NCBI GenBank assembly: GCA_033239125.1
Contig: BSWB01000005.1
Span: forward strand, 145,882,494-145,946,493
Source: Fagopyrum homotropicum
Lineage: Eukaryota; Streptophyta; Magnoliopsida; Caryophyllales; Polygonaceae
Direction: 5' to 3'
Length of the DNA stretch: 64,000 bases
Shown: positions 11,305 through 23,111 of the stretch, in pieces
Layout of the letters: each line of letters starts with the position of its first letter
Numbering within the stretch: the first letter of the stretch is position 1
Position numbers and translations under genes: made by a program
Notes under the pieces: model-generated
The model's database searches: none
What the model saw: only the letters and a program-made list of their open reading frames with translations
What the model was told of the DNA's origin: nothing

Positions 11305-13189
11305 CTATAAAATATGAAATAATAACAATAGTTTAGATGGAGAAAAATAACGGTAACGAACTCTTATAAAATATGAAATAATAACAATACCACCAAAATA
11401 AATTTATTAAAACGAAATTCGGTGATATTAGTTCCTTTGTTTCACTTAGAGTTATCATCATATGTGTAAATTAATCAGCATTATAAAGTTAGAATATACA
11501 AGTTAATGTGCATATGTTTTTTAAGATTTTAAATTTGGTAATGTCTTTATCTCTATGTGGTGGGTTTAATATCTTACTCTTCTGCCATGGAACAGTATGC
11601 TTACCATTGCGGATTATTACTACCAAGTTTTCCCGGTATATACAGCTTATAACTTGTAACCTAGTTTTTTTTATTCAGCAGCATTTAGTGTGAAAATTTG
11701 ATTCAACAGCATTAAGTGTCTTTATGTCTATGATTCAGCATTCAATGTCTTTATGTCTATGATTCAGTTTATCCTGCTCGTGTGAAAAAGACATGTCTAT
11801 ATTCATTTCTTTTACCAACTGAAAAATAGATTTACATACTCAGCAAAGTGCAATAGTTTTACATACTCAGCAAATCAAGAGAAGATGACTCAGATAGACA
11901 TAGAGGAGTAGAGGATACTAGAGACTCCGAGAGAGAGAGGCAGAGAGCGTACCTGAGACTGAGAGAGAGACCGGAGACTGCTCGGAGTCGGAAATTGCTC
12001 TTAAAATTTGAAAAACTATATCTGTTGCAGAAAATTACAAAAAATCAAAGTAAGCATACTGTTCAGCACAAAGTGGAGAGGAGAAGTCGAATCTTAAACA
12101 TATATTGAGAGGGTTGAAGAAAGAGAGGTTAACAACCATCACACAAAGTAGTAGAACACAACTGACAACACTACAACAGCTCACAATGTTCACTACTTCA
12201 CTGAATTCATTCAATTCAATAGAAATCAGACGAATCTTAAACATATTAGGCCCTTGTTAATCCATCAATACTGAATAGAAAAGAATAACAAAACTAATAG
12301 TTAATATTGAATAGAAGAAGCTGCAAAGTGAATACTGAATGTAAGATAGAATCAGAAGAGGATGTAAGATGGCACAAGTATTGGCAAAAACAAATCCTAT
12401 TACAAATCAAACAAGGTTATTCTGTATATATATATATATATATATATACAGTAAGATGGAACCAGAAGAGGATGTAAGATGGCACAAGTATTTATTTGAG
12501 AAGAATCACAAACAAGGTTATTTCGTTGAAAGTGCTGCTAATCATATGCACTGAATCTCTTTCTAGTTTAATATGGGTTTGAATCATTGAGCATAGATTA
12601 TTTTATCAGTTAGTGATTAATTAACAGATATATGAAAATGGGTATGGAGTAGAAAAGAACTAAACATAGAGGACAGTAAACTAAAGAACAAAAAATTGGA
12701 AAAATCCTTAAACATTACCCTCTTTTATATGTGGGTATACATTTATCAGACTATGTTGACATCAGGATAAAATTAACAAATATATACTCAAATAAATATA
12801 AGCAAGAAAAGAAAGATGTACCAGAAATGGAAGGACCTTTCTTACGGTAATGTACAAAAGCCTTGTTGAGGTTGACAACATTAAACTGACACTTCTATTG
12901 TTTATCTTCCAAACGGCCCAGCAAGGACTCGGCAAAACTCTGTTGCCTGCATTCATTGCAAAATTCATGAAATACAATCAGACAAGATGTATTGTGCTTC
13001 CATGAAAAGGTTACCCTGATTGGTAATTGAATAGAAGAAGAACCCCATTAATACTGAATAGAAGAAACAGCAGAAGAAGATGTTGATGAGGAGGAAGAAC
13101 CTGTCAAAGATTACCGGCGATCGAAGATGGCGATGGAAGGGCGAAGACGGCGATAAGGGCAAAACCCAGTAAGAGAGGAGAACTCGGGA

Positions 13190-13460
13190 CAACACAGTCG
13201 GGATCGAAGATGTTGGGGAGAAACGAAGTGCAGCGCAGGCCGGACTCAGAGAATAGAGAGGAGAAGTCGGGACAACACAGTCGGGATCGAAGATGTTGAT
13301 GAGGAGGAACGAAGTGCAGCGCAGGCCGGACTCAGAGAATAGAGAGGAGAAGTCGGGACAACACATTCGGGATCGAAGATGTTGATGAGGAGGAACGAAG
13401 TGCAGCGCAGGCCGGACTCAGAGAATAGAGAGGAGAAGTCGGGACAACACAGTTGGGACA
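13190..13460. repeat. Tandem repeat, about 83-86 bp unit, three copies
   Basis: The unit begins GATCGAAGATGTTG (13202, 13285, 13371) and contains GAACGAAGTGCAGCGCAGG and GAGAAGTCGGGACAACACA. It is GC-richer than its surroundings and sits inside the CACTA element. Copies differ by a few bases. Reading frames across it look like artefacts of a repeat length near a multiple of three. Confidence 0.85.
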
Positions 13461-13646
13461 AGTGGACAAGGAAGCGCAGCAGTGCAGGCCGGAAGCGGTC
13501 GAACGGCGAGGGTCGAACGGCGAGAAAGGGGCAGGCCGGCAGCAGCGGCAAGGTGAGCGGTCGTCGGTCGGCTTCTCTCAACCCTAGTGTCCGAAATGCG
13601 AAGTGCGAAGCAGCGGAGGGGAAAGTGAATAAGTCATTCATTCGGC

Positions 13647-13837
13647 TAGGGTTAAAACAGGTCCAACCCGGATTTTTTAAAATTTACGGTTCGGACCGGA
13701 TTTTTTAAAATTTACGGTCCGGTCCGGATTTTTAATTACGGTCCAAACCGGTCCAAAACTGGACCCGGACCGTAAACCGGAATTTCAGAAAAGCATGGAC
13801 CGTAAATTCCGGTCCGGTCCGATTTTGCACAGCCCTA
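13647..13837. mobile_element. hAT-type element end nested in the CACTA element
   Basis: The right end, TTTTGCACAGCCCTA, and an interior of repeated GGTCCGGTCC-like motifs match the hAT family at 49529, 54370 and 56113. The left end reads TAGGGTTAAAAC, departing from TAGGGTTGTGCA, and no 8-base target duplication is found. It is probably a truncated or internally rearranged copy, perhaps one end of a larger element reaching leftward. Confidence 0.6.
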
Positions 13838-13892
13838 ATAACAGCTCATTGGATGCTAGGTTATTATTTATCTAAATCTTATGATTAATTTA

Positions 13893-14339
13893 GAGCCTGT
13901 TTACTTGCAGATTAGTTTATTTTCGGGTTTATAAACTAAATGAGTTTATATGGGTTTATAGTTTATTTTCAGGTTTATTTCTTCATGGGTTTATGTAAAT
14001 AAACTAGATAAGGTTGTTTACTTAGAGTTTATTTTTTGGGTTTATTTTAATTCAAAAGACTCTCATGCCCTTAAAAAACCCGAACAATAACGTTGAATAT
14101 CCAAGGATGAACAAATAATATCAAGATGGAAAACCACAAGGCCAAAATCGGACTTTAAACAAAAATAAACTCATGGAAGCAAAAATAACCTTGGTTTGAA
14201 AAGTTTATTTTTGAGTGGTTTATAAATTCCTATAAACCCCTAAAGAAATAAACCAATCCCTAAGTAAACACGTACAAAAATTAAACTCAGAGTTTATAAA
14301 CTAAATGAAACACAAATAAGCTACAAGTAAACAGGCCCC
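13893..14339. mobile_element. Tourist-type MITE (PIF/Harbinger) nested in the CACTA element
   Basis: The ends GAGCCTGTTTACTTG and CAAGTAAACAGGCCCC are imperfect inverted repeats, flanked by TTA on both sides (13890-13892, 14340-14342), the PIF/Harbinger target signature. The interior is rich in GTTTATA/TATAAAC inverted motifs. A diverged relative lies at 19481-19912. Confidence 0.8.
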
Positions 14340-14665
14340 TTAGTTCTATCACTGTTCTGATTTGTACAGACAAGTAGCCCTTCAACCAAAATGACTCAAT
14401 TAACCTCCCACACTACAAATTAAGATGCTTAAACATGAAAAATGAATGTTATTTGACAATCTAATTATTGAAATACCTCAGACTTTTGAACCCCTTTTCA
14501 TTTATTCAGATTATAGCCCATCTCATCCCAAATTCCAGGAGGAGATTTGAAAAGAGATTAGCATTAAACTGTTGAAGTTACCTATTTGAGATATGCAAAT
14601 AAAAAAATATTTTTCGGGTGGATACCTGTCTTCCATCCAAGCAACAATGTACAAGTCACCTCTAC

Positions 14666-14701
<36 letters not shown>
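14666..14701. repeat. ATT trinucleotide microsatellite
   Basis: Run of about 12 TTA/ATT units within the CACTA element. Confidence 0.9.
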
Positions 14702-15764
14702 GTAAATTAGCTTTTGCGAGCCGTTCGTATTCGGCTCGGGCTCATTACGAGCTCAATACCAGACTTGTATTCAGGTTGTTTTATAATATGAATGAGCCAA
14801 ATACGAGTTTTTAGCTAGCGGAGCCCGAGCCGAGAAGAACAAGATGGACAATTAATATGATGAAAAACAAGTAAAAAAGGGTTGTTAAAGAGAACATCAA
14901 AATTCAAGGAGATTAAGTCAGACATAAAATTAATTGGAATTCTCGAGAATTGATTGTCGGCTTCTTGGTAACAACGATGGAGAATAAAAATAACACGGAG
15001 GAGAGTAGAAGATGGTGGCGAGTACAGAGCGGTGTCAATCGATTCCAACTATAATTCCGCAATCGATACTTTGGGCGAGGGTTTTCGGAGAAAAGTAGGG
15101 GACGGTGACAACTGATTCCAAGTTTCCAACGTAACTATAATTCCGTAATCGATATTGGGGGAGGGTTTTTGGAGAAGAGTAGAGGACTAATCAACAAGGA
15201 GGGGAGTAGATGAGGATGGTGTCAATCGATTCTAACTGTAATTTCTTCCTTAATCAATACTTTTGGCGAGGGTTCTTAGAGACAAACAAGGAAGAGAGTA
15301 CGTACATCGTCTCTTCGATGAGATGAATTTGGTTAGGGTTTTTTTAAAGTATTTTTTAACAAGTTGTCATACCTGGGACAAAATTTTAAAATTTATATTG
15401 ATGGAATATTTTTGGAGATAAAATTTTAAAATTTATAGGGATTTTTAATTATTTTGAAAGAAAAAGAAAATTAATTATATTATTTTTTAATTTTTTTACC
15501 CTAATATTTCATATGGCGCCAATATTTCATATGGCGTCAACAACATAGCCGTCGCCAAAGGTACCATTTATTAGCCACGGTTAAGATTAGCCGACGCCAA
15601 TTACAAGACTATTAGCGACGGCCCTATACTGCCGACGCAAATAATTGGTATTTTTGCCACGCTGATGTTGCCGTCGCTGTGCCGTCGCCAAATATAGACC
15701 AATGGCGACGGCAAACTCTTGCCGTCGCCAACAAGCGTGGCCAATTGAATTATTTTTTGTAGTG

Positions 15765-16212
15765 TCTTCCTCTTTCACACCGTTTACACAAAATGTCGCG
15801 AGAGATCCAATATATCAATCTTTTAGAGACAGAGACTCAAATCCTAACATGAATGAATCAACATTTGTGGAAATTGTTTTCAGGATGCTTTGCTTATCGG
15901 ATATAACTGGTCGTTTGATTAGCAATGGTGGAAGCATAGTTAGGACTGTGCAAGATGAAACCGGGGCTTTTATACACTTTGGTATTCAAGTAGCCGGATG
16001 TAATGAGCGTGTTGTCACTATATCCGCTATGGAGGTTAGTTGGTTTATATGAAGTGCAAGATAAGTAGAAATAAAAATCTTGATATGAAACTTAGAATTA
16101 TATTTTATGTTTTTGTCTCCTGTAGAAAGTTGTATCACATCAGTCGTCTGCACTGCTGCACAGAATGCTCTTTTCCGTGTTTTTGCACAAGTCACGGAAA
16201 TGTTCGTTTGCT
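15765..16212 (+). pseudogene. KH-domain gene, 3' part after the CACTA insertion
   Basis: This continues the exon broken at 10417: SSFTPFTQNVARDPI, then KH3 (VEIVFRMLCLSDITGRLISN, GGSIVRTVQDETGAFIHFGI, VTISAME). The exon ends at a GTTAGT donor at 16035. KH3's GxxG reads SNGG or is shifted, compared with GKGG in relatives. The following exon (from about 16126) still shows AQNALFRVFAQVTEM, but out of frame with its start, so it carries an indel. After about 16212 the similarity stops. The fourth, C-terminal KH region is missing here; a C-terminal KH exon pair sits inverted at 8513-8850. Confidence 0.8.
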
Positions 16213-16473
16213 TTTAAAGCTGAATAATAAAGATACAACCCTTGTTTCAAGCTCTCGTGAACTACTAGAGGTAGCACAACATAGAACTAAATTTTTTTGT
16301 TCCAAAAATTGTTCTGAAAAGAACCTTAAACTTGTAACTTTTGTTTGTAACCGGCCATGGTTTTATCTATCACAATAAACAATTTATTCTTTCAAAACTT
16401 GAGCACAATGTTTCTATGAATTTAAACAAACATAACCTCTAAGATATTCATTAGGTTTATCAAATCATATCAT

Positions 16474-16495
16474 ATATATATATATATATATATAT
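16474..16495. repeat. AT dinucleotide microsatellite
   Basis: About 11 AT units downstream of the CML gene. A similar tract occurs at 12425-12448 inside the CACTA element. Confidence 0.85.
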
Positions 16496-16589
16496 AAATC
16501 AACTCAACTGAACTAGAATCATCTCTAGCAAGAAAATTACATCACGAAATGACAAACAATAATCAACAAAATCAACTAAAAACATAAAT

Positions 16590-17234
16590 CTAGTTATAAA
16601 CCAACTTCATAGTACGAGTCATCATAGTAATAAACTCATCCATATTAACCAAACCATCGCCATCCTTATCAACACCACTAATCATCCTCCGGCAAGCGTC
16701 AACACCACACCCTTCAAAACCACCGATCCTCCTCAACACCTCCGCCACCTCCTCGGCGCTAATCATGCCATCTCCGTCGAGGTCAAAAACCCTAAACGCC
16801 GCCCTAATATCCGCCATCCGTACACCACCTCCATTCATATTCACACCCAAAAACTCGTCGAAATCAATGAACCCATCTCCGTCTCTATCCGCAACCTCGA
16901 ACATACGTGTTGCCGCTACATCCTCGACGCGGGGTCCGCCTGTGGCTCGTAACGCCGCCTTGTACTCAGCCAAGGATATCTTTCCGTCGTTGTTGGTGTC
17001 GTATTTGTCGAATACTTTCTTCATTTCTTGTACGTTGGGGTGGAATTGTCGTGAAGTGTTGTAGTGGTTGAAGGAGGAGGATGAAGACATTGTTTTTAGT
17101 GAGTGTGTTTGTAGTTTTGGAGGTTGTTGTGATGGTTTTTGCTTGTTTGAGTTTTTTCTTGTGAAGAGGTTTTGGAAACTTAGGAAGCTTAAGTTTCGCA
17201 TTTTTTTGTTGGTTTGGTTTTGGGTTTTTCTCAT
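16590..17234 (-). CDS. Calmodulin-like protein with four EF-hands (CML30-like)
   Basis: Intronless calcium sensor of up to 214 residues. Four canonical EF loops are visible: DTNNDGKISLAE, DRDGDGFIDFDE, DLDGDGMISAEE and DKDGDGLVNMDE. All have Asp at position 1 and Glu at position 12, so all four could bind calcium. The N-terminal extension is basic and Ser/Thr/Gln-rich. The longest frame starts at 17234, but a TATA box lies only about 32 bases upstream. The second Met (17201, MRNLSFLSFQNLF) would leave a normal short leader and resembles the start of Arabidopsis CML30 as I remember it. The true start may therefore be 17201. Function as a signalling relay is inferred from the family. Confidence 0.93.
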   Translation of the reverse strand: MRKTQNQTNKKMRNLSFLSFQNLFTRKNSNKQKPSQQPPKLQTHSLKTMSSSSSFNHYNTSRQFHPNVQEMKKVFDKYDTNNDGKISLAEYKAALRATGGPRVEDVAATRMFEVADRDGDGFIDFDEFLGVNMNGGGVRMADIRAAFRVFDLDGDGMISAEEVAEVLRRIGGFEGCGVDACRRMISGVDKDGDGLVNMDEFITMMTRTMKLVYN

Positions 17235-17265
17235 TTAAGAAGTTATAGTGTATGTCTTGCATACC

Positions 17266-17274
17266 CTTTTATAT
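17266..17274 (-). promoter_or_regulatory. TATA box of the CML gene
   Basis: Minus strand reads ATATAAAAG at 17274-17266. It is the only good TATA just upstream and predicts transcription start near 17240. Confidence 0.6.
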
Positions 17275-17299
17275 GGGAGTATGAAACCGACTCTACGAG

Positions 17300-18715
17300 G
17301 AATAAACTAATAATAACATGTTAGTAAGATTTAATTAGTCTAGTTCAGAACATAGTCTATCGGTCAGGCGATTCGAAACTTGGGTAGAATGGGTAAATCG
17401 AAATTAATCAAAAGGTCGTGCTTATACTCCTATAAGCAAAGGAGCACATTTACCTAACCACGCTACTTTTTATTCTTCAAGTCCGACACACAGTTTCTTC
17501 ATCAAATCAATTGACAATATATAGTATTTCGTGTACTTATTTGTTAGATTGGATCTTCAAGCCAAGATTTTTTTTTTATGTTTGACACAATTGTACCAAA
17601 AAATCCCCCTCAATTGCGACTTTTCCACAAACCTAAAGCATGTCGCACCAACTCCCAAGAGACGTCTTTGACATGCACGACCACCGCATATCCTCTTCAA
17701 ATTGAGATCTACATTTCGTTTTCACTCTTGGAAGTCAAACCACCATGCATAGGCAAAAGTCTAACCCGTCAGATGTCACCATAAATCCGTCTTAAACTCG
17801 TTTGCAATATCCTACGTAAACCGAACTTTTGACTCTAATACTAACTTATTGATCAGGAACGTACCTTCAAACTCGACACCCCAAGTCCACACACAAAAAT
17901 ACAAAACTATATCCATCATAAAATCAATTAACAAATTGCATTGGCTCTATACTCGTATATATACTAGACTTAGAACTCCCAAACTTCTGCATCACCTAGT
18001 CAACCTAATAATATCATATTATAATGTAACATGAAGCTATACAAGGTTATCATCGTTAAAAACTTATATCACTCGTTTAGAAGGGAATAATACACATGAC
18101 AAGTTTGAACAAGAAGACTCGTATCAATAATTTATGGTATAAATGATAAAGGCAAGAATTAAGTAATGTAGCTATGAATCTTTTGGCTGGATATGTGGTT
18201 CGAAAATGGGTAAAGGGTGTGGAGGAGATGAAAAGTAGGGTTTGGGAGGGTTCCTTTAGGAAACAGATAGGGATTCGTTGACATGATATGATAGCCTGGA
18301 AATTTCCTGTGCTTTGTATTGTTGGTTGAATGGAGCATCTATACACATTTGATGCATGTCATCTTATTCTTCTAAATCTTTTGAGAATCCAATCAAGTTG
18401 TGACTATATACGTCTATGGGCAAGTTTTTATGCGAATAACTCCTTTTGGTAATCGTCTTTCATTTACGATTTCATAGTTTATGATCCGTTAAAAGTTGTA
18501 TTTAAGTGATAATGTATTAATGAACATAAATTTATCTTTGTTAACGCGTATTGTCAAAGTCCGATATAGACAGACCGTTAGAGTGGGGGTCGTGTGCATA
18601 CGAGCATACATGTGCTTTAAGCCCAAGTCCAGCACATAAATCTGATGAGGTTCCATCTTAAATTTATTTGTGAAAATTATTATCTCCAACACATGTCATC
18701 TTACAATCTTATCTT
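17300..18715. other. Intergenic, no gene recognised
   Basis: AT-rich upstream flank of the CML gene. Short open frames occur, but none has codon bias, a known motif or splice structure. No repeat boundary was found. Confidence 0.5.
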
Positions 18716-18718
18716 ATA

Positions 18719-19098
18719 TCTATTAGAGCAGAAGCCTCTATTGTCACGTGTCAACGCCAGGTATCTCAAAGCCTAAAAAACTATTTTAAAAAGTGATTTC
18801 TAAATGTAATATAAATTAAAATTGATTTCTAAATTTATAAAAAATATTTAAATAAATATTTTTATAAAAATAGTTTTTAAATTTTTACAATTTTTTTTTA
18901 CCAACAAACATATCTTAACAAATTAATTTAAAAAATATAATTAATAAGAAGAGATAAATACTTAAAAGAGAATTAAAAATCATAATATTGTTATAATTTC
19001 ATTTTTTGGATTTTTATTTCACAAAAATATACATATAAATTTTTAAGTATTAAATATTTATTAAAACTGTACCGCACAAAGTGCGGGTAATACACTAG
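18719..19098 (+). mobile_element. Non-autonomous Helitron, first of a tandem pair
   Basis: Begins TCTATTAGAGCAGAAGCC and ends CACTAG, preceded by a short hairpin in the tract GCACAAAGTGCGGGTAATA. It is flanked by A on the left and T on the right, as Helitrons insert between A and T. No coding content. Confidence 0.8.
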
Positions 19099-19100
19099 TA

Positions 19101-19465
19101 TCTATTAAAGCAGAAGCCCAAGTCTCTATTATCACGTGTCAACGTCAGGTTTCTCGAAGCCTAAAAAATTATTTTAAAAAGTGATTTCTAAATGTTAATA
19201 TAAATTGAAAATTGATTTTTAAATTTATAAAAGAATATTTAAATAAATATTTTTATAGAAATAGTTTTAAAAATTTTACGAATTTTTTTTACCAACAAGC
19301 AATAATTAATTAGAAGAGATAAATACTTAAAAGAGAATTAAAAATCATAATACTGATTATAATTTTATTTTTCGGATTTTTATTTTACAAAAATATACAT
19401 ATAAATTTTTAAGTATTAAATATTTATTAAAACTGAACCCGCACAAAGTCCGAGTAATACACTAG
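19101..19465 (+). mobile_element. Non-autonomous Helitron, second of a tandem pair
   Basis: Begins TCTATTAAAGCAGAAGCC and ends ACACTAG next to a T. The interior closely follows the first copy with a few indels. The 3' hairpin stem is weakened (GCACAAAGTCCGAG), suggesting decay. It lies two bases (TA) after the first copy. Confidence 0.8.
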
Positions 19466-19480
19466 TATGTTTATATTTTA

Positions 19481-19912
19481 GGGTTTGTTTACTTGTAAAT
19501 TGTTTTTTTTCTCGGGTTTATAACTAAATGAGCTTATATAGTTTTATATTTTATTTTCGGGTTTATTTCTCAATAGTTTATATGAATAAATCAAATAAGA
19601 TTATTTACTTGAAGTTTATTTTTGGGTTTATTTTACTTCAAAAGAAACGTATCCCTTAAAAACAAATAATAACGTTGAATACCCATAGATGAACAAAGAA
19701 TATCGGGATGGAAAAACACAAGACCAAAATCGGATTTTAAACAAATAAACTCATCAAAAAATTAATCTCGGTATGATAATTTTTTTTGAATGATTTATAA
19801 ATTCAAATAAACTCATAGAGAAATAAATCAATCATCAAGTAAATGTCTACAATATTTAAACTTTGGATTAAAACTAAATGACACATAAATAGACTACAAA
19901 TAAACATTCTCA
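19481..19912. mobile_element. Degenerate Tourist-type MITE
   Basis: Left end GGGTTTGTTTACTTGTAAA follows TTA. The interior parallels 13893-14339 (CGGGTTTATAACTAAATGAG, then ACAAATAAACATT at the right end). The right end is eroded. Confidence 0.6.
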
Positions 19913-20185
19913 TACACGTATAAGTTTAAAAACTAGTGTGTTTCAAATTTGAATTGGTTCCAAGGAGACAAACTTATTGAAAAAGTAAATAATTTTTTAT
20001 CTAATTTTTTTCGTTATGAGAATGCTATAAACTTCTTCTATCTAACTCATAGTTTAACTAAATGGTTGATCGTTTGATCAAATTGAAACACTTTTTCTTT
20101 TAAACTAAAGAAATTATATTAAATATAATGTTCTCATCCATAAAATAGTTTTAGAATAAATAAACTCTGCGAGGAGATTCAAACT

Positions 20186-21540
20186 AAGGGCTCATTTGGC
20201 ATGATTTCCATGAAATTGAGAATTAATTATAAAATTATTCAAACCGATTTTCGTGTTTGGTACCATAAAAATATTGAAACGAGTCACTAATGTTAGGGAA
20301 TGGGTGATTTTTGTGAAAAAAAAAATTCATGAATTTAGGTGGTTAAAATATATAGTTTTCAAAGTAATAGTAATTGTATTTTATAAAGAAAAAATTGGAT
20401 AAAATGCCTCCCATCATAAAATTTGTTAACTAACTAATATAGGCTTATTATTTATGAACAAAATAACATCTTTTAATCTCTAATACCTGATTTGCCCCTA
20501 CTAATATATCTCAATTTTACCTTAATTAGTTACAAGAGAATCTGCTAATTGATTATACAATAATTCTAATTTAAGAAGGTAAATAATAAATAGAATCATT
20601 TACTTATATCATTAATAAGAAAACACAACACGCTGAACGTCATTCCAGCAAAGAAGTTGAAGCCCAACTAAGCATGTACAAGCTTTACAAGAACAGGTAA
20701 AGTCGTCAATCCAGTAATATGAATATCAGATCGTACAAGAATTTTTTTACAAAATTGATAAATATACCATATTTACATGGAAATATCAAATTATTAAACT
20801 CTATTTACAAGATTCTCAAAAGTTACATAAACTAGACTCGTGGACTATGCAGTATGGATCTTTCAAATTTAGCTGAAAGAAATACAATAATTCTTATTAG
20901 TTGTAGGAAAAGTACAATATTTACATGGAACTAATAGATTATTACAAGCAGATTCCAGGAATCTCAAAAAAGTACAAAAAGTAGAGTCGTATAGAACTTT
21001 CAAGTTTGGAAGAAACAAATACAACAATTCCCATTTAGTATAAGAATAGTACAAGTATTACCTTCATTCAAATTCATTTGTAGATCTCACGTAGTAAACA
21101 ACAGGCCTTTTGCTCGAGAAACTGAATGTCGATGATTCAAAATTGTAGAAGAAAACAGTAGATTTCGGTCTATAAAATCAGCATTTAATTTTATAATATG
21201 TTAATTACTAATTGATTCAGGTAATTAAAATTGGTAACTCCTTCAATATATACCTTATTCAATTAGAGAATATGTGATAATTATAAGGCAATAATCATTG
21301 TGGGTCAATTAAAAGCTAGTAATCAATTAAGAATATTTTAGATTCTTCTATAAGGGTAAATTTGTCTATAAAATTTAAACCTAAGGTTTTACTTCATAAT
21401 TTTAATCAACCATATACCAAATTCACTCTTTTATAAAATCAGTGAAGTAGAACTATATACCAAATTCACTCTTTTATAAAATCAGTGTACTTTCAACCTA
21501 AGGTTTTACTTCATAATATTACTCAACCATCATGTTTTAG
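20186..21540. repeat. AT-rich tract with degenerate local duplications
   Basis: TATACCAAATTCACTCTTTT occurs at about 21412 and 21455. CTAAGGTTTTACTTCATAAT occurs near 21381 and 21497. Segments around 20750-20880 and 20880-21060 resemble each other (TTTACATGGAA, AGATTC..AGG, TTTCAA..AGAAA). The left edge (AAGGGCTCATTTGGCATG) looks like a MITE terminus without a clear partner. No gene is seen. Confidence 0.45.
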
Positions 21541-22728
21541 AAATGAAATCATTTATCATCGATTTTAAACTCCAACCAGATTTATGCACGCGTACCAACT
21601 ACCAAACCAGCCCTAAACCATTTCCATTATTTATTTATTTTAAAAAAAGGAAAATATGTTTACACTTACTTTTTTTTCCTCTTTCTTTGAGTGGATATGG
21701 GCCCAAGGCCCAAGAGCACTGTAACGGCTACCAAAAGTCAAAATGGGCTGGAGTGTAATAGAAATTAACGAGCTCCGGCCCAGTTAAGCCCATTATCATC
21801 ACTGCAAGATGTGTTTTAGATATCCAATCTAAGATTTTGATATATTTTTCTCAACATTAGTATATACCGCTAAGTACAGAAATTATTAATTTTAAATAAT
21901 CTTAATTAATTTAATTTAATTTTTTAACAATAATTTTTAAATTGAGTAGTTTTTCACATGTAACAAACACATGATCTACAGGAAAAACTAGTACAAAATC
22001 TACTATATTAATCATGAATCTCAATAACATTTACAGTAAATTCTTTTTTCAGAAAAAAATTATTTCATTAATCATAAATTTCATTAGTCAAAGTCAAAGC
22101 GAAAAGGAAGAAGAATCTGCTACGTGGCATCACCCCAAACACTGTATCTGTAGTCAATCTTCCATCTGTTGTTTTTTGGCTTTTGCTATTTTTTTTTCTT
22201 ACTTCAAAACCTTTTTTTGGCATTTGGCCACCTTAATTATAATGTAATTAAGAAAGAATAATCATTATTAACCCATGTGATTTATTTGTAAGTGGCAGGA
22301 TAAAATTTACTTTTGTTTTATACAAATCCAATTATCAGGTCTTAATTTTTTAGTTTTAATCCAAAAATATTAATATTAATATACATTTTACGGATAAAGT
22401 TAAGAAATTTAACATCATCTAAACGGATCATAAAAAATGATATTATAAAATAATAATCTTTTGAAGTATATTCTTTCAAAATTAGTAAAAAATTGTTCAT
22501 GAAATGAATTTGTCATTTTCTTTTAAATACATATACTGAAGTTGTTAGCAAGTAACAATTTATAAGATCAATTGCACGTGCGGGCACATGATCCTCTCCA
22601 CTTAGTATAAACTACTTGTTATTTTCTTTAACTTTGATAGAAAATAAAGTTATATATTGGTTTTATTTTTGCCTCTTAATGCCTTAAAACTACAAACAAT
22701 TTCATAGATCATGAAACAGATAAATGTA

Positions 22729-23018
22729 GCCCCGTTTGATTATAACTTTGGAAACGGAAACGAAATGAAAATGAATCTAGTCAATATGTTTACCTGATTT
22801 ATGAATATTTTTGGAATCATTTCTTGTGGTTGCATGTAAAATATATATGTTTTCTTCATTTTGTTTTCCTATAGGGTATAAAAAAATAATCAAATTCTAC
22901 TACAATTACTGTAAACCACTAGAAATGATTCAGTAAAATTTCATGAATATTTGTTTACATACGGATTAGATTTGTTTTCATTCCATTTCTATTTTCGGAG
23001 TGGAAATCAAACGGGCTC
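22729..23018. mobile_element. Tourist-type MITE, subfamily A
   Basis: Ends GCCCCGTTTGATTATAAC and AAATCAAACGGGCTC are inverted repeats, flanked by GTA on both sides. The interior shares TTACATGCA-like, CCTATAGGGTAT and AATGATTC blocks with the copies at 29608 and 62180. Confidence 0.8.
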
Positions 23019-23111
23019 GTAGTGTCTATATATGATGGTAAGGAAATCTAGAAAGACCATTTAAAAGGCCATAAAAGCACTGGAAATGTTTTCACTAAAT
23101 AAATAATAGGG

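Larger units (their letters stand above)
10418..15764. mobile_element. CACTA (En/Spm-type) transposon inserted in the KH gene
   Basis: A 5,347-base element. Its left end starts CACTACAAAAA and its right end finishes TTTTTTGTAGTG, the CACTA terminal signature, with inverted homology continuing through AATTCAATT. It is flanked by the 3-base target duplication TCT (10415-10417 and 15765-15767). Both ends carry many copies of the subterminal motif GGCGACGGC or its complement. No intact transposase is present: the interior is AT-rich and holds tandem repeats, a hAT-like end and a Tourist MITE. It is therefore a non-autonomous or decayed copy. Removing it and one TCT restores the KH frame across the site, so it landed in an exon. 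Confidence 0.93.

Noticed and set aside
13246..13708. Overlapping frames of 109-133 residues on both strands inside the CACTA element
   Set aside because: They arise from an 83-86-base tandem repeat read through. No domain, and the same peptide repeats.
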